Part shown: one piece after another, positions 7,885 to 16,780 of the stretch
Layout: every line of letters starts with the position of its first letter
How positions within the stretch are numbered: the stretch's first letter is position 1
Assembly: GCA_013695145.1 (NCBI GenBank)
Contig: JACDBB010000070.1
Coordinates: forward strand, 1 to 42,144
Origin: Euzebyales bacterium
Lineage (GTDB): Bacteria; Actinomycetota; Nitriliruptoria; Euzebyales; Egibacteraceae
Length of the DNA: 42,144 bases
Direction of reading: 5' to 3'
Made by a program: the position numbers and the translations under genes
The notes under the pieces: model-generated
Told to the model about the DNA's origin: nothing
What the model saw: only the letters and a program-made list of their open reading frames with translations
Databases searched by the model: none

Positions 7885-9420
7885 ATGACCGAGTTCGACA
7901 CCGTCCTGGTCGTGGACTTCGGGGCGCAGTACGCCCAGGTGATCGCGCGGCGCGTCCGCGAGCTGCACGTCTACGCCGAGATCGTCGCGCACGACACGCC
8001 GGTGTCCGAGCTGCTCGCGCGCCGTCCCGTCGCGATCATCCTGTCCGGCGGTCCGAAGTCCGTCTACGCCGAGTGGGCGCCCCGCATCGACCCCGCGGTC
8101 TACTCGGTGGGCGTGCCCGTGCTCGGCATCTGCTACGGCCAGCAGCTGATGGCGGTCCAGCTCGGCGGCGAGGTCGCCCGCACCGGTGGCGGCGAGTTCG
8201 GCAAGACCGAGCTCGCGGCGCGCAGCGACAGCGTGCTGCTGGCGGGCCAGCCCGCGGCCCAGACCGTCTGGATGAGCCACAACGACGCAGTGGTCCGCGC
8301 GCCGGAGGGCTTCCGCGTGATCGGCGAGGCCGCAGGCGCCCCCGTCGCCGCCTTCGAGGACCCCGAGCGCGACCTCTACGGCGTCCAGTACCACCCTGAG
8401 GTGTCGCACACCCCGCGCGGGAGGGACGTCCTCAAGGCGTTCCTCGACCGCACCGGCGCTCGTCCCACGTGGACGTCCCACTCGGTCATCGCCGCCAGCG
8501 TCGAGGCCGTCCGCGCGCAGGTGGGCGACGCCAAGGTGCTGTGCGGCCTGTCGGGCGGTGTCGACTCAGCGGTCGCGGCCGCGCTGGTCCACGAGGCGGT
8601 CGGCGACCAGCTCACCTGCGTGTTCGTCGACCACGGCCTGCTGCGCCACGGCGAGGCCGAGCAGGTCGAGGAGACGTTCGGGCGCCACTCCGCGGCGAAG
8701 CTCGTCACGGTCAAAGCCGCCGACCGCTTCCTCGGCAAGCTGGCGGGGGTGACCGACCCCGAGGCCAAGCGCAAGGTCATCGGCACCGAGTTCATCAGGG
8801 TGTTCGAGGACGCCGCACGCGAGCACGCCGGCGATGCGTCCTTCCTGGTCCAGGGGACGCTGTACCCCGACGTCATCGAGTCGGGCCACGGCACCGCCGC
8901 GGTGATCAAGAGCCACCACAACGTGGGCGGGCTGCCCGCCGACCTGCGGTTCGAGCTGGTCGAGCCGCTGCGCTGGCTGTTCAAGGACGAGGTGCGCAAG
9001 GTCGGCGCCGAGCTCGGGCTGCCCACCGAGATCGTGCAGCGCCAGCCGTTCCCCGGGCCTGGCCTGGGCGTGCGGATCATCGGGGAGGTCACCGGCGAGC
9101 GCCTGCAGCTGCTGCGAGCCGCCGACCGGATCGTGCTGGAGGAGCTGCGCCGCGCCGGCATGGAGCGTGAGATCTGGCAGAGCTTCGCGGTGCTGCCCGC
9201 GATCCGCTCGGTGGGCGTCCAGGGCGACGAGCGGACCTACGGCCACCCCATCATCGTCCGGGCGGTCACCAGCGAGGACGCCATGACCGCCGACTTCGCC
9301 CGCATCCCCTACGAGGTGCTCGAGCGCATCGCCAACCGCGTCATCAACGAGGTGCCGGGCATCAACCGGGTCGCCTACGACGTCACCTCCAAGCCCCCCG
9401 GCACCATCGAGTGGGAGTAG
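7885..9420 (+). CDS. guaA: GMP synthase (glutamine-hydrolysing)
   Basis: GuaA converts XMP to GMP using ATP and glutamine-derived ammonia, the last step of guanine nucleotide synthesis. The 511-residue protein has a class I glutamine amidotransferase domain starting [10 protein letters not shown], with nucleophile Cys83 in GICYGQQL and the YHPEV His/Glu pair. The ATP pyrophosphatase domain with PP-loop [13 protein letters not shown] follows, and then the C-terminal dimerisation domain ending in the invariant-type [10 protein letters not shown]. The ATG at 7885 matches the usual GuaA N-terminus; ATGs in the three upstream repeats could add 14, 28 or 42 residues. No other purine gene is adjacent; purN and purH are 20 kb away. 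Confidence 0.97.
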   Translation: MTEFDTVLVVDFGAQYAQVIARRVRELHVYAEIVAHDTPVSELLARRPVAIILSGGPKSVYAEWAPRIDPAVYSVGVPVLGICYGQQLMAVQLGGEVARTGGGEFGKTELAARSDSVLLAGQPAAQTVWMSHNDAVVRAPEGFRVIGEAAGAPVAAFEDPERDLYGVQYHPEVSHTPRGRDVLKAFLDRTGARPTWTSHSVIAASVEAVRAQVGDAKVLCGLSGGVDSAVAAALVHEAVGDQLTCVFVDHGLLRHGEAEQVEETFGRHSAAKLVTVKAADRFLGKLAGVTDPEAKRKVIGTEFIRVFEDAAREHAGDASFLVQGTLYPDVIESGHGTAAVIKSHHNVGGLPADLRFELVEPLRWLFKDEVRKVGAELGLPTEIVQRQPFPGPGLGVRIIGEVTGERLQLLRAADRIVLEELRRAGMEREIWQSFAVLPAIRSVGVQGDERTYGHPIIVRAVTSEDAMTADFARIPYEVLERIANRVINEVPGINRVAYDVTSKPPGTIEWE

Positions 9421-9452
9421 CGACGACAGTGGCGCGCGTCTTTCAGCGGCCC

Positions 9453-9471
9453 TTCCGACACCTTGTCGGAA
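9453..9471. promoter_or_regulatory. Inverted repeat, upstream site of a pair
   Basis: TTCCGACA-CCT-TGTCGGAA is a perfect palindrome with 8-bp arms, 33 bases after guaA. It matches the second site at 9495-9509 at 12 of 15 positions, and the two centres are 40 bp apart. It could also be a hairpin ending guaA transcripts, but no T-run follows. Confidence 0.5.
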
Positions 9472-9494
9472 TGACGGCGCATAGGGCGGGATCG

Positions 9495-9509
9495 TCGACA
9501 CGGTGTCGG
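9495..9509. promoter_or_regulatory. Inverted repeat, downstream site of a pair
   Basis: CGACAC-G-GTGTCG (9496-9508) is a perfect 6-bp-arm palindrome related to the site at 9453-9471 (shared CGACAC..TGTCGG core). It lies about 60 bases before the fadR-type promoter. The 40-bp centre spacing, close to four helical turns, would put two bound dimers on one DNA face. Confidence 0.45.
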
Positions 9510-9567
9510 CCTACGGAGCTACGGAGCGGGGGACGGCGGCCAGCGCGGCCAGCGGGCGGGGTGCGGC

Positions 9568-9596
9568 TTGTCGCGGGCGACCAGGTTGCCTACCGT
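9568..9596 (+). promoter_or_regulatory. Promoter giving a leaderless GntR-family transcript
   Basis: A -35 box TTGTCG (9568-9573), a 17-bp spacer and a -10 box TACCGT (9591-9596) stand just before the regulator gene. The ATG at 9604 is 8 bases after the -10 box, where transcription would begin, so the mRNA is probably leaderless; consistent with this, no ribosome site is visible. Confidence 0.55.
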
Positions 9597-9603
9597 GGCT
9601 GGC

Positions 9604-10473
9604 ATGACCGGTCAGTCCACTTCCAGTGTCGGGCTCGCGGCGGATCTCGAGCGGCGGATCCTCAGCGGCGCCCTGACGCCCGGCGCCAAGCTGCCCTCGG
9701 AGCGGGCCCTGGCCGACCGCCACGCCCTGTCGCGACCGATGGTGCGCGAGGCGCTGCGGCGTCTGGCCGAGCGGGGCCTGGTCCGCGTCGAGGCCGGTCG
9801 TGGCTCCTTCGTCAGCTCCGCGACTGGGCTCGACGTCGGCCGCTCCCTCAACCTGGCCTACCAGCGGCGTCACGTCACGGCGCGCCACATCGTGGAGGCC
9901 AGGGCGATGCTCGAGAGCCAGGCCGCCGCCCTCGCCGCCGAGCGCGCCGACGAGCGGGACCTGGCGCTGCTGTCCGGCACCCTCGAGCGCCTCGAGGATC
10001 TGGAGGCCACCGGCGACCGCGTCGAGCAGGTCCGCCTGGACCTCGCCTTCCACCTGGGCATCGCGCGCGCCGCGCACAACCCCGTGCTGGAGGTGATGTT
10101 CGGGTCCATCGCCCCGCTGGCCGTCGAGCAGATGCTGCGCAGCGTCAGCGACCCGCGGACCCGCCGCAAGAGCCACCCCTACCACCGCGCCGCGTACGAG
10201 GCGATCGCGGCGCGCGACCCCGCGGCCGCGGCCACGGCCCTGCGTGATCACCTGCACGTCGCTGACGACACCTACGGCCCGGACTACGACCGCTCGTTGG
10301 ACGCGATGGCGCACCGGGCGCTGGAGGGGCTGCTCGGCCCGGACGCCAGCCTCGACGCGTTCGTCGAGGAGCTGCTGCCCGCCTCCGATCTGCCGCTCCC
10401 GGACCTGCCGCATCCTGAGCTGCCCCTTGACGCTCTGGCGCCTCGCCGCGTAGGGTCTGGTCAGACCGGTTAG
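9604..10473 (+). CDS. GntR-family regulator, FadR subfamily
   Basis: The 289-residue protein has an N-terminal winged helix typical of GntR regulators: LAADLERRILSGALTPGAKLPSER, then ALSRPMVREALRRLAERGLV as recognition helix region, then VEAGRGSFV as wing. The remainder is the helical FCD effector domain with its metal or ligand histidines (D/H pattern in LDLAFHLGIARAAHNP and the C-terminal LRDHL). FadR-subfamily regulators usually sense sugar acids or other carboxylates, which fits the aldonate/uronate operon that starts 52 bases downstream on the same strand. It probably represses that operon and perhaps itself. The start at ATG 9604 is supported by a well-placed promoter. The last 40 residues are Pro/Leu-rich beyond the usual FCD end. 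Confidence 0.85.
   Translation: MTGQSTSSVGLAADLERRILSGALTPGAKLPSERALADRHALSRPMVREALRRLAERGLVRVEAGRGSFVSSATGLDVGRSLNLAYQRRHVTARHIVEARAMLESQAAALAAERADERDLALLSGTLERLEDLEATGDRVEQVRLDLAFHLGIARAAHNPVLEVMFGSIAPLAVEQMLRSVSDPRTRRKSHPYHRAAYEAIAARDPAAAATALRDHLHVADDTYGPDYDRSLDAMAHRALEGLLGPDASLDAFVEELLPASDLPLPDLPHPELPLDALAPRRVGSGQTG
10454..10467. promoter_or_regulatory. Candidate FadR-type operator
   Basis: GGTCTG-GT-CAGACC is a perfect palindrome at the end of the regulator gene, about 59 bases before the solute-binding protein start. Its centre TGGTCAGACC is close to the TNGTNNNACNA pattern described for FadR-subfamily regulators. It is the best candidate for control of the downstream operon. Confidence 0.5.
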
Positions 10474-10525
10474 ACCGGAAGGCCGTCGCAGGCGGCGGTC
10501 GATCACAAGGACGAAGGGTCGCATC

Positions 10526-11938
10526 GTGGGACGCGCAACAGGGAGAGGACGACCGCGGACTCGGCGCCCGTGGGGGCCGGGCCCAGCCGCTCGGCTGCTC
10601 GTGGCGCTGATGGCGCTCGCGCTGGCCGCGTGCGGGGGAGGGGAGAGCGCGGCCCCCGCGCCGGGCCAGGCCACGGACGACGCGAACGGAGCCGCCGAGG
10701 GCCCTTCAGAGGTCAGCGGCGAGTTCGACTGGCGACGCTACGAGGGTGAGACCATCCGGATGGTCGCCAACCAGCACCCCTGGCAGGAGGCGATCCAACC
10801 GCTGGTCGGCGAGTTCACCGAGCTGACCGGCATCGAGGTGGAGTTCGAGGCGCTGCCCGAGGCGCAGTTCCGCCAGCGCGTCCAGGTGGAGATGACATCG
10901 GGCTCCGAGGATCTCGACGTGTTCATGACCAACGTGCAGAACGAGGGCGCCACGTTCGCGGCCAACGACTGGTACGCCGATCTGCGGGCCTTCGCCGAGG
11001 ACGAGGCGATCACCTCGGAGGAGTACGACTTCGACGACCTCAGCCCCGGCGTGCTCGACGGCCACTCGTTCGGTGAGACCCTGACGGGCATCCCGATCCA
11101 GCTCGAGACCCAGATGCTGTTCTACCGCACCGACATCTTCGAGGAGCACGGCGTCGAGGTGCCGCAGACCATGGAGGACCTCGAAGCGGTCGCCGCCGAG
11201 ATCGACGACCCGGAGGGGACCCGCGCCTTCACCGCCCGCGGGCGGGCCGCGGCGAGCGTGACCCAGATCTCGACCTACCTGTTCAACTTCGGCGGCGCCT
11301 GGACCACCGACGACGGCCAGGCCGCGTTCGCCTCACCGGAGGGCGTCGAGGCCTTCGACTTCTACGGCCGCATGGTCCGCGAGTACGGGCCGCCGGGCGC
11401 CGTGAACAACTCCTGGGAGGAGGCCCTGCCGCTGTTCCAGCAGGGCGAGGTGGCGATGTACACCGACGCCAGCACCTTCCTGCCCCAGATCATCGACGAG
11501 GAGACCTCGCAGGTGGCCGACACGGTCGGGTTCGCCAAGATGCCGGCCGGCCCCGGCGGCGAGTTCCAGACCTTCAACGGCTGGGCGCTCGGGATCTCCG
11601 CGTTCACCCAGAAGGCGAACCCCGCGTGGTACTTCGTGCAGTGGGCAACCAGCCCCGAGATGGTGGAGCGACTCACCGCGGAGGGCATCGCGGGCGCTCG
11701 CCAGTCCATCGACTTCGGCGAGACCTACCCCGAGGACTGGGTCACCGCCTTCACCGAGTCCCTGGGCGACGCCCGCGCTCAGCTGCCCGCCGTGCAGCCC
11801 GTGGCCGAGGTCCGCGACGCCATCGGCCAGGCGGTCGTCGAGTCGATCTCCGGCGGCGAGGTGGAGCCCGCGGTCGAGGCGGCGGCGCAGAGCTTCGACT
11901 CGATCGTCGCCAGCGGCCCAGCGCCGACCGACGACTGA
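10526..11938 (+). CDS. ABC transporter solute-binding lipoprotein, family 1
   Basis: This 470-residue protein is the extracellular binding component of a carbohydrate importer (CUT1-type, SBP family 1). It has a basic N-terminus, a hydrophobic segment ending in the lipobox LALAAC with Cys36 as the lipidation site, then a short flexible linker and the two-lobed binding domain (IRMVANQHPWQEAIQPLVGEF opens the mature fold; a GIPIQLETQMLFYRTDIFEE block lies at the hinge). The GTG at 10526 has AAGG/GAAGG sequence 8 to 15 bases upstream. It heads an operon with two permeases and four catabolic genes. The downstream dehydratases suggest a sugar acid or an oligouronide as ligand, but that is inference. 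Confidence 0.88.
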   Translation: MGRATGRGRPRTRRPWGPGPAARLLVALMALALAACGGGESAAPAPGQATDDANGAAEGPSEVSGEFDWRRYEGETIRMVANQHPWQEAIQPLVGEFTELTGIEVEFEALPEAQFRQRVQVEMTSGSEDLDVFMTNVQNEGATFAANDWYADLRAFAEDEAITSEEYDFDDLSPGVLDGHSFGETLTGIPIQLETQMLFYRTDIFEEHGVEVPQTMEDLEAVAAEIDDPEGTRAFTARGRAAASVTQISTYLFNFGGAWTTDDGQAAFASPEGVEAFDFYGRMVREYGPPGAVNNSWEEALPLFQQGEVAMYTDASTFLPQIIDEETSQVADTVGFAKMPAGPGGEFQTFNGWALGISAFTQKANPAWYFVQWATSPEMVERLTAEGIAGARQSIDFGETYPEDWVTAFTESLGDARAQLPAVQPVAEVRDAIGQAVVESISGGEVEPAVEAAAQSFDSIVASGPAPTDD

Positions 11939-11971
11939 CCTCGGCTGAGGCGCCGACCTCGAGGCGACTTC

Positions 11972-12934
11972 GTGACCTCCAGCGGCACCACGACCCCACC
12001 GGCCACGGCCGACCGGGCCCCCGCACCCGCCCCCCGCGGGTCGGCCCGGTCGCGCCTGGCCGCGTGGGTGGACCGCAACATCGTCGCGGTGTTCATCACC
12101 CCCGCGGTGGTGTTCATCGCGGTGATGATGGTGTTCCCGGTCGGGTTCACGCTCTACATGTCACTGCATGACTGGGTGGGGGCGGCAGGCGCAGCGCCCG
12201 AGTTCATCGGCCTGGACAACTTCCGCAGGGCGTTCACCGAGGATCCCCGGTTCTGGGCCGCCGCCAGGCGCACGTTCGCGTTCACCGCCATGGCGGTCGC
12301 GGTCGAGACCGTGCTGGGCGTGGCCATCGCCGTGCTGTTCAACCGCGAGTTCATGGGCAAGGGCCTGCTGCGGACGATCTTCCTGTTCCCGATGATCGCG
12401 ACCCCGGTGGCGATCGCGCTGGTCTGGCGGCTCATGTACCAGCCAACGCTCGGGGTGCTGAACCAGCTGCTGGAGTTCCTGCGCCTGCCGCCGAGCCTGT
12501 GGGTCGCCGACACGTCCCTGGTGCTGCCCGCGCTGGCGCTCGTCGACATCTGGGAGTGGACGCCGCTGATCACCCTCATCACGCTGGCCGGCCTGTCCGT
12601 GCTCCCCGAGGAGCCGTTCGAGGCCGCCGCGATCGACGGCGCCTCGCGCTGGCAGACGTTCTGGAAGATCACCCTGCCGATGCTGCGGCCGGTCATCATC
12701 GTCGCCGTCACGTTCCGGCTGATCGACGCCCTCAAGACCTTCGACATCATCTTCGTCATCACCCAGGGCGGGCCCGGCTTCGCCAGCGAGACGCTCAACC
12801 TGTACGTGTACTCCACCAGCTTCCAGTACCAGAACCTGGGCTACGCGGCCAGCCTGCTGGTCGTGTTCTTCGCCATCGTCGTGGGGTCCGCCGTGCTGCT
12901 GCTCAAGTTCCGCCGGGCGGATGATGCCGCGTGA
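11972..12934 (+). CDS. ABC sugar permease, MalF type
   Basis: The 320-residue protein is an inner-membrane permease of the binding-protein-dependent type. After a 30-residue Pro/Ala-rich cytoplasmic tail it has six predicted helices and the EAA loop EAAAIDGASRWQTFWKITLP (about residues 222-241) that docks the ATPase. GTG at 11972 follows a GAGGCGA ribosome site. Its 3' end overlaps the next permease by the four bases GTGA. No ATP-binding subunit lies in the operon, so a shared MsiK/MalK-type ATPase encoded elsewhere is expected. Confidence 0.9.
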   Translation: MTSSGTTTPPATADRAPAPAPRGSARSRLAAWVDRNIVAVFITPAVVFIAVMMVFPVGFTLYMSLHDWVGAAGAAPEFIGLDNFRRAFTEDPRFWAAARRTFAFTAMAVAVETVLGVAIAVLFNREFMGKGLLRTIFLFPMIATPVAIALVWRLMYQPTLGVLNQLLEFLRLPPSLWVADTSLVLPALALVDIWEWTPLITLITLAGLSVLPEEPFEAAAIDGASRWQTFWKITLPMLRPVIIVAVTFRLIDALKTFDIIFVITQGGPGFASETLNLYVYSTSFQYQNLGYAASLLVVFFAIVVGSAVLLLKFRRADDAA

Positions 12935-13764
12935 GCACCATCGTCGCGGGGCGGCGGACGCGGCTGCGCAGGGCCGGCTTCTACCTGGTCGTGACGCTGG
13001 TCATGGTGCCGTTCCTGGCCGTGTTCGCCTACATGCTGTCGACGTCGTTCAAGCCGGCGCTGGCCATCACGTCGGGCGACTTCCGATGGCTGTTCGCGCC
13101 GACCCTCGACAACTACCGAGCGGTCTTCGCCGAGAACCCGTTCGCCCGCTACGCGGTCAACTCGATGATCGTGGCGCTGGGGTCCACCACGATCGGCCTG
13201 GTGATCGGCCTGCCCGCCGCGTTCGTCATCGCCCGCTACCGCGCACCCAAGCTGGCGCTGACGATCCTGTCCGCCAGGGTCACGCCCGGCATCACGTTCC
13301 TGATCCCGTGGTTCATCCTGTTCAGCCAGCTGCGCATGATCGACACCTACCAGGCGCTGATCTACACCCACCTGCTGCAGAACCTGCCGCTCATGATCTT
13401 CCTCATGATCAGCTTCTTCGAGGAGGTCCCCGACGAGCTGATCGAGTCGGCGCGCGTCGACGGCGCCACCGTGCAGCGCGCGTTCTGGTCCGTCGTGCTG
13501 CCCCTTGCCCGCGGCGGGATCGCGGCCGCGGCCATCCTCGGCTTCATCTTCAGCTGGAACCACTTCATGTTCTCCGTGGTGCTGGCGGGAAACTCGACCC
13601 GCACGCTGCCCGTCGCGGTCTTCAACTTCATGTCCTACGGGTCGGTCAACTGGGGCGCCATCACCGCCGCCGCGACGGTCATGACCCTGCCGGTGATCCT
13701 GCTCGCGCTCACGGTGCAGCGGCACATCATCCGGGGGCTGGCCATCGGCGCGGTGAAGGGGTAG
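12931..13764 (+). CDS. ABC sugar permease, MalG type
   Basis: The 277-residue partner permease starts at GTG 12931, overlapping the end of the first permease as GTGA. It has six hydrophobic segments, with FLAVFAYMLSTSFKP early on, and the EAA-type loop LIESARVDGATVQRAFWSVVLPLARGG at about residues 170-196, where the Glu-Ala-Ala has become Ser-Ala-Arg, a common variation. It ends in RGLAIGAVKG, the typical MalG-family C-terminus. A dehydratase gene follows after 9 bases. Confidence 0.9.
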   Translation: MSTIVAGRRTRLRRAGFYLVVTLVMVPFLAVFAYMLSTSFKPALAITSGDFRWLFAPTLDNYRAVFAENPFARYAVNSMIVALGSTTIGLVIGLPAAFVIARYRAPKLALTILSARVTPGITFLIPWFILFSQLRMIDTYQALIYTHLLQNLPLMIFLMISFFEEVPDELIESARVDGATVQRAFWSVVLPLARGGIAAAAILGFIFSWNHFMFSVVLAGNSTRTLPVAVFNFMSYGSVNWGAITAAATVMTLPVILLALTVQRHIIRGLAIGAVKG

Positions 13765-13773
13765 GCGAACACC

Positions 13774-14937
13774 GTGCAGATCACCGAGGTAACCACCCAT
13801 CTGGTCGGCAACCCGTGGAAGAACTGGCTGCTCGTCCGCGTCGACACCGACGAGGGCATCCACGGCGCGGGCGAGGGGTCGCTCAACGCCTTCGGCAAGA
13901 CCGTCGCGGCGGCGATTAACGAGCTCCGCGACGCCTTCGTCGGGTTGGATCCCACCCAGGTCGAGCTGCTGCACCAGCGCATGGTTCGCGACATCTACAG
14001 CGACGGGGGACAGCTGCACCGCGCCGCCGTCGCCGCGGTCGAGATCGCGTGCTGGGACATCATGGGAAAGGCGCACGGCCGCCCGGTGCACGACCTGCTC
14101 GGCGGACGCGTGCGGGACCGCGTCCGGGCCTACGCCAACGGCTGGTACCGCCACGAGCGCACTCCCGAGGCGTTCGCAGCCAGCGCCCGCGGCGTGGCGG
14201 CCGAGGGCTACACGGCGCTCAAGCTCGACCCGTTCGGGGCCGCAGCCCGGATGATCGACCCCGTGGACGAGACCCTTGCCATCGCGATCGTCGAGGCCGT
14301 CCGGGACGCCGTCGGCCCCGACGTCGACCTGATGATCGAGGCGCACAGCCGCTTCAGCGTCGCCTCGGCGCTGCGGATCGCTGAGCGCCTCGCGCCGCTG
14401 CGGCCCGCCTGGTTCGAGGAGCCGGTGCCGCACGGGCACGTGCCCGCGATCGTCGAGGTGGCCCGGAGGTCGGTTGTGCCGGTCGCCACGGGGGAGAGCT
14501 ACGCGTCGATCGAGGAGTTCGCCAGCCTGCTCGCCCACGACGCGGTGTCGATCCTCCAGCCTGAGCCCCTGCACCTCGGCGGCCTGTGGCGCACGCGGGC
14601 GGTGGCCACCATGGCCGACGCCCACGCGGCGGTGGTCGCCCCGCACAACGCGCAGGGGCCGATCTGCGCCGCGGTGTCGCGCACCCTCGGGGCGTGCACG
14701 CCCAACTTCGCGATCCAGGAGTCCTTCGACGCGTTCAACGCGGACTGGTCGCGGCGCATCGTCGACGAGCCGGTGCTGCCCGAGCGGGGCTACGTCAGCG
14801 TCTCCGACCGGCCGGGTCTGGGCGTCGAGGTCGACTGGGACGCGCTGGCCGCCCACCCGTACCGCCCCGGCAACGTGCTGCGGCTGTTCGAGCCCGACTG
14901 GCAGCGCCGCACCGGCGACGTCGAGGAGCACGAGTGA
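13774..14937 (+). CDS. Enolase-superfamily sugar acid dehydratase (mandelate racemase/muconate lactonizing type)
   Basis: The 387-residue protein has the two-part enolase-superfamily fold: an N-terminal capping domain (1 to about 125) and a TIM barrel. Likely metal ligands are E189 in the strand LMIEAHSRF, the Glu of WFEEPVP and the Glu of ATGE; H191 and the His of APHNAQGP are candidate catalytic bases. The pattern with an EAH strand and a PHN loop is closest to galactonate, gluconate or arabinonate dehydratase-type members, which take water from an aldonate to leave a 2-keto-3-deoxy acid. It is distinct from the ManD-type dehydratase two genes downstream. Start is GTG 13774, 9 bases after the permease stop; its end overlaps the aldolase gene by GTGA. 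The exact substrate cannot be read from sequence. Confidence 0.8.
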   Translation: MQITEVTTHLVGNPWKNWLLVRVDTDEGIHGAGEGSLNAFGKTVAAAINELRDAFVGLDPTQVELLHQRMVRDIYSDGGQLHRAAVAAVEIACWDIMGKAHGRPVHDLLGGRVRDRVRAYANGWYRHERTPEAFAASARGVAAEGYTALKLDPFGAAARMIDPVDETLAIAIVEAVRDAVGPDVDLMIEAHSRFSVASALRIAERLAPLRPAWFEEPVPHGHVPAIVEVARRSVVPVATGESYASIEEFASLLAHDAVSILQPEPLHLGGLWRTRAVATMADAHAAVVAPHNAQGPICAAVSRTLGACTPNFAIQESFDAFNADWSRRIVDEPVLPERGYVSVSDRPGLGVEVDWDALAAHPYRPGNVLRLFEPDWQRRTGDVEEHE

Positions 14938-15575
14938 ACCGTCCCCCGCTGCCAGCCGCCATCCGCGAGGGGCGCGTCGTCGCCATCGCCCGCGGCCTCG
15001 CGCCGCCCGCGGTGGTCACCGCCGCCGCGGCGCTGCGCGCCGCCGGCGTCAGAGCGGTCGAGGTGACCCTCGACAGCCCCGACGCCCTCACCACGATCCA
15101 CCAGCTGGTCCTCGCCCACGGTGACGCCGTCGCCGTAGGCGCGGGCACCGTCGGAGACATCCCCGCCGCCGAGGCCGCCGCCGCCGCGGGAGCGACGTAC
15201 CTGGTCGCCCCCCACTTCGACGCCGAGGTGGTCCGCTGGGCCGCCGAGCGCGGCCTGCCGGCGCTGCCGGGCGCGCTGACCGCCACCGAGGTCGTCAGCG
15301 CCTGGAACGCGGGCGCGGCGGCGGTCAAGATCTTCCCCGCCGGAGCGCTGGGACCCGCCTACCTGCGCGCGCTGGCTGAGCCGCTGCGGCACGTGGCGCT
15401 GCTGCCGACCGGCGGCGTCGACGACCGCAACGCGGCCGACTTCCTGGCCGCTGGTGCGGTCGCGGTCGGCGTCGGCGGGTGGCTGCTGGGCGACGGCGAA
15501 CCTGACGGGGTGGGCGCTCGGGCCCGCTCGCTGTGCGCCGCCGTCGCGTCCACCGACCGCACTGGAGCGGCATGA
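14934..15575 (+). CDS. eda: 2-keto-3-deoxy-6-phosphogluconate (KDPG/KDPGal) aldolase
   Basis: This 213-residue class I aldolase splits 2-keto-3-deoxy-6-phosphogluconate (or the galacto epimer) into pyruvate and glyceraldehyde 3-phosphate. Visible landmarks are VVAIARG at the N-terminus, the catalytic Glu in [20 protein letters not shown], and Schiff-base Lys132 in [13 protein letters not shown], then LLPTGGVD as phosphate site. Length is normal for Eda. It starts with GTG overlapping the preceding dehydratase stop (GTGA), and its own stop overlaps the ATG of the ManD-type gene (ATGA). With the kinase at the end of the operon it forms the lower part of an Entner-Doudoroff-like route. Confidence 0.92.
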   Translation: MNRPPLPAAIREGRVVAIARGLAPPAVVTAAAALRAAGVRAVEVTLDSPDALTTIHQLVLAHGDAVAVGAGTVGDIPAAEAAAAAGATYLVAPHFDAEVVRWAAERGLPALPGALTATEVVSAWNAGAAAVKIFPAGALGPAYLRALAEPLRHVALLPTGGVDDRNAADFLAAGAVAVGVGGWLLGDGEPDGVGARARSLCAAVASTDRTGAA

Positions 15576-16780
15576 AGATCGTCGACGCGAAGGTCGTCGT
15601 CTGCTCACCCGGCCGCAACTTCGCGACCCTCAAGGTCATCACCGACGAGGGCGCGCACGGGCTGGGGGACGCGACGCTGAACGGGCGGGAGCTGGCCGTC
15701 GCCAGCTACCTGACCGACCACGTCATCCCCCTGCTGCTCGGACGCGACCCCAGCCGGATCGAGGACCTGTGGCACGAGCTCCACAAGGGCGCGTACTGGC
15801 GGGGCGGCCCGGTCACCATGTCCGCGATCGGCGCGGTCGACCTGGCGCTGTGGGACCTGAAGGGCAAGGCGCTGGACACGCCGGTCCACAACCTGCTCGG
15901 CGGCGCCGCCCGCCGGGGGGTCACCGTGTACGGGCACGCCAACGGCACGGACGTCGACGCCGCGCTGGACGCGGCGCGCGGCTACCTCGACCTGGGGTAT
16001 GAGGCCGTGCGCCTGCAGTGCGGGGTGCCAGGCCTGGATCGCACCTACGGCGTCGGCCGCGGAGACCTGTACTACGAGCCCGCGCAGGAGGGCATGCCCC
16101 TGCAGGAGACATGGTCGACCGACGCGTACCTGCGCATGGTGCCCGAGCTGTTCGCCGCGGCGCGCGACCAGCTCGGCTGGGAGGTGCGGCTGCTGCACGA
16201 CGTGCATCACCGGCTGACCCCGATCGAAGCCGCCAGGCTCGGCAAGTCGCTTGAGGACTACGGCCTCACCTGGCTCGAGGACGCCGTCCCCGCCGAGCTG
16301 CAGGAGGGCTTCCGACTGGTCCGGCAGCACACCACGACCCCGCTGGCGGTCGGCGAGGTGTTCAACCGGATCACCGACTGCCACACGCTGATCACCGAGC
16401 AGCTGATCGACTACATCCGGGTCACGCCCGCGCACATCGGGGGGCTGACCCCGCTGCTGCGGGTCGCGCACCTCGCCGAGCTGTACCACGTCCGCACCGG
16501 CTGCCACGGGCCCACGGACCTGTCGCCGGTCAACCTGGCCGCGTCGGCGCACTTCGGGCTGGCCGTGCACAACTTCGGGCTGCAGGAGTACATGCGGCAC
16601 ACCCCCGAGACCGACGCGGTGTTCCCCCACGCGTACACGTTCGCCGATGGGATGCTGCATCCGGGCGACGCGCCGGGCCTGGGCGTGGACCTCGACGAGG
16701 ACGCCGCGGCCGCGCACCCCTACCGGCCCGCCTACCTCCCGGTGAACCGCAAGCTCGACGGGACGGTGCACAGCTGGTGA
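15572..16780 (+). CDS. manD: D-mannonate dehydratase family protein (ManD/RspA)
   Basis: The 402-residue protein opens with [20 protein letters not shown] and continues with [18 protein letters not shown] and [28 protein letters not shown], the hallmark N-terminus of the ManD/RspA branch of the enolase superfamily. The barrel has metal ligands in [16 protein letters not shown] and AVGEVFN, and the family's long loop around [17 protein letters not shown]. ManD enzymes convert D-mannonate, and some also D-gluconate, to 2-keto-3-deoxygluconate; several family members are only weakly active, so activity level is uncertain. It overlaps the aldolase by ATGA and the kinase by GTGA. The presence of this gene suggests that hexuronates or aldonates feed the operon, although uronate isomerase and fructuronate reductase are not in the window. 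Confidence 0.9.
   Translation: MKIVDAKVVVCSPGRNFATLKVITDEGAHGLGDATLNGRELAVASYLTDHVIPLLLGRDPSRIEDLWHELHKGAYWRGGPVTMSAIGAVDLALWDLKGKALDTPVHNLLGGAARRGVTVYGHANGTDVDAALDAARGYLDLGYEAVRLQCGVPGLDRTYGVGRGDLYYEPAQEGMPLQETWSTDAYLRMVPELFAAARDQLGWEVRLLHDVHHRLTPIEAARLGKSLEDYGLTWLEDAVPAELQEGFRLVRQHTTTPLAVGEVFNRITDCHTLITEQLIDYIRVTPAHIGGLTPLLRVAHLAELYHVRTGCHGPTDLSPVNLAASAHFGLAVHNFGLQEYMRHTPETDAVFPHAYTFADGMLHPGDAPGLGVDLDEDAAAAHPYRPAYLPVNRKLDGTVHSW

Noticed and set aside
9453-9471. Intrinsic terminator of guaA
   Set aside because: Perfect hairpin but no T-run, and a related palindrome lies 40 bp further on, so a paired binding site is at least as likely; kept as a regulatory candidate.
9511-9526. Direct repeat CTACGGAG x2 as a regulatory site
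   Set aside because: Only two 8-bp copies in a low-complexity GC-rich stretch; no relation to a promoter or other sites.
12841-14931. About 700-codon minus-strand frame opposite the second permease and the first dehydratase
   Set aside because: Arg/Gly/His/Asp-rich sequence with no family signature; antisense of well-supported genes.
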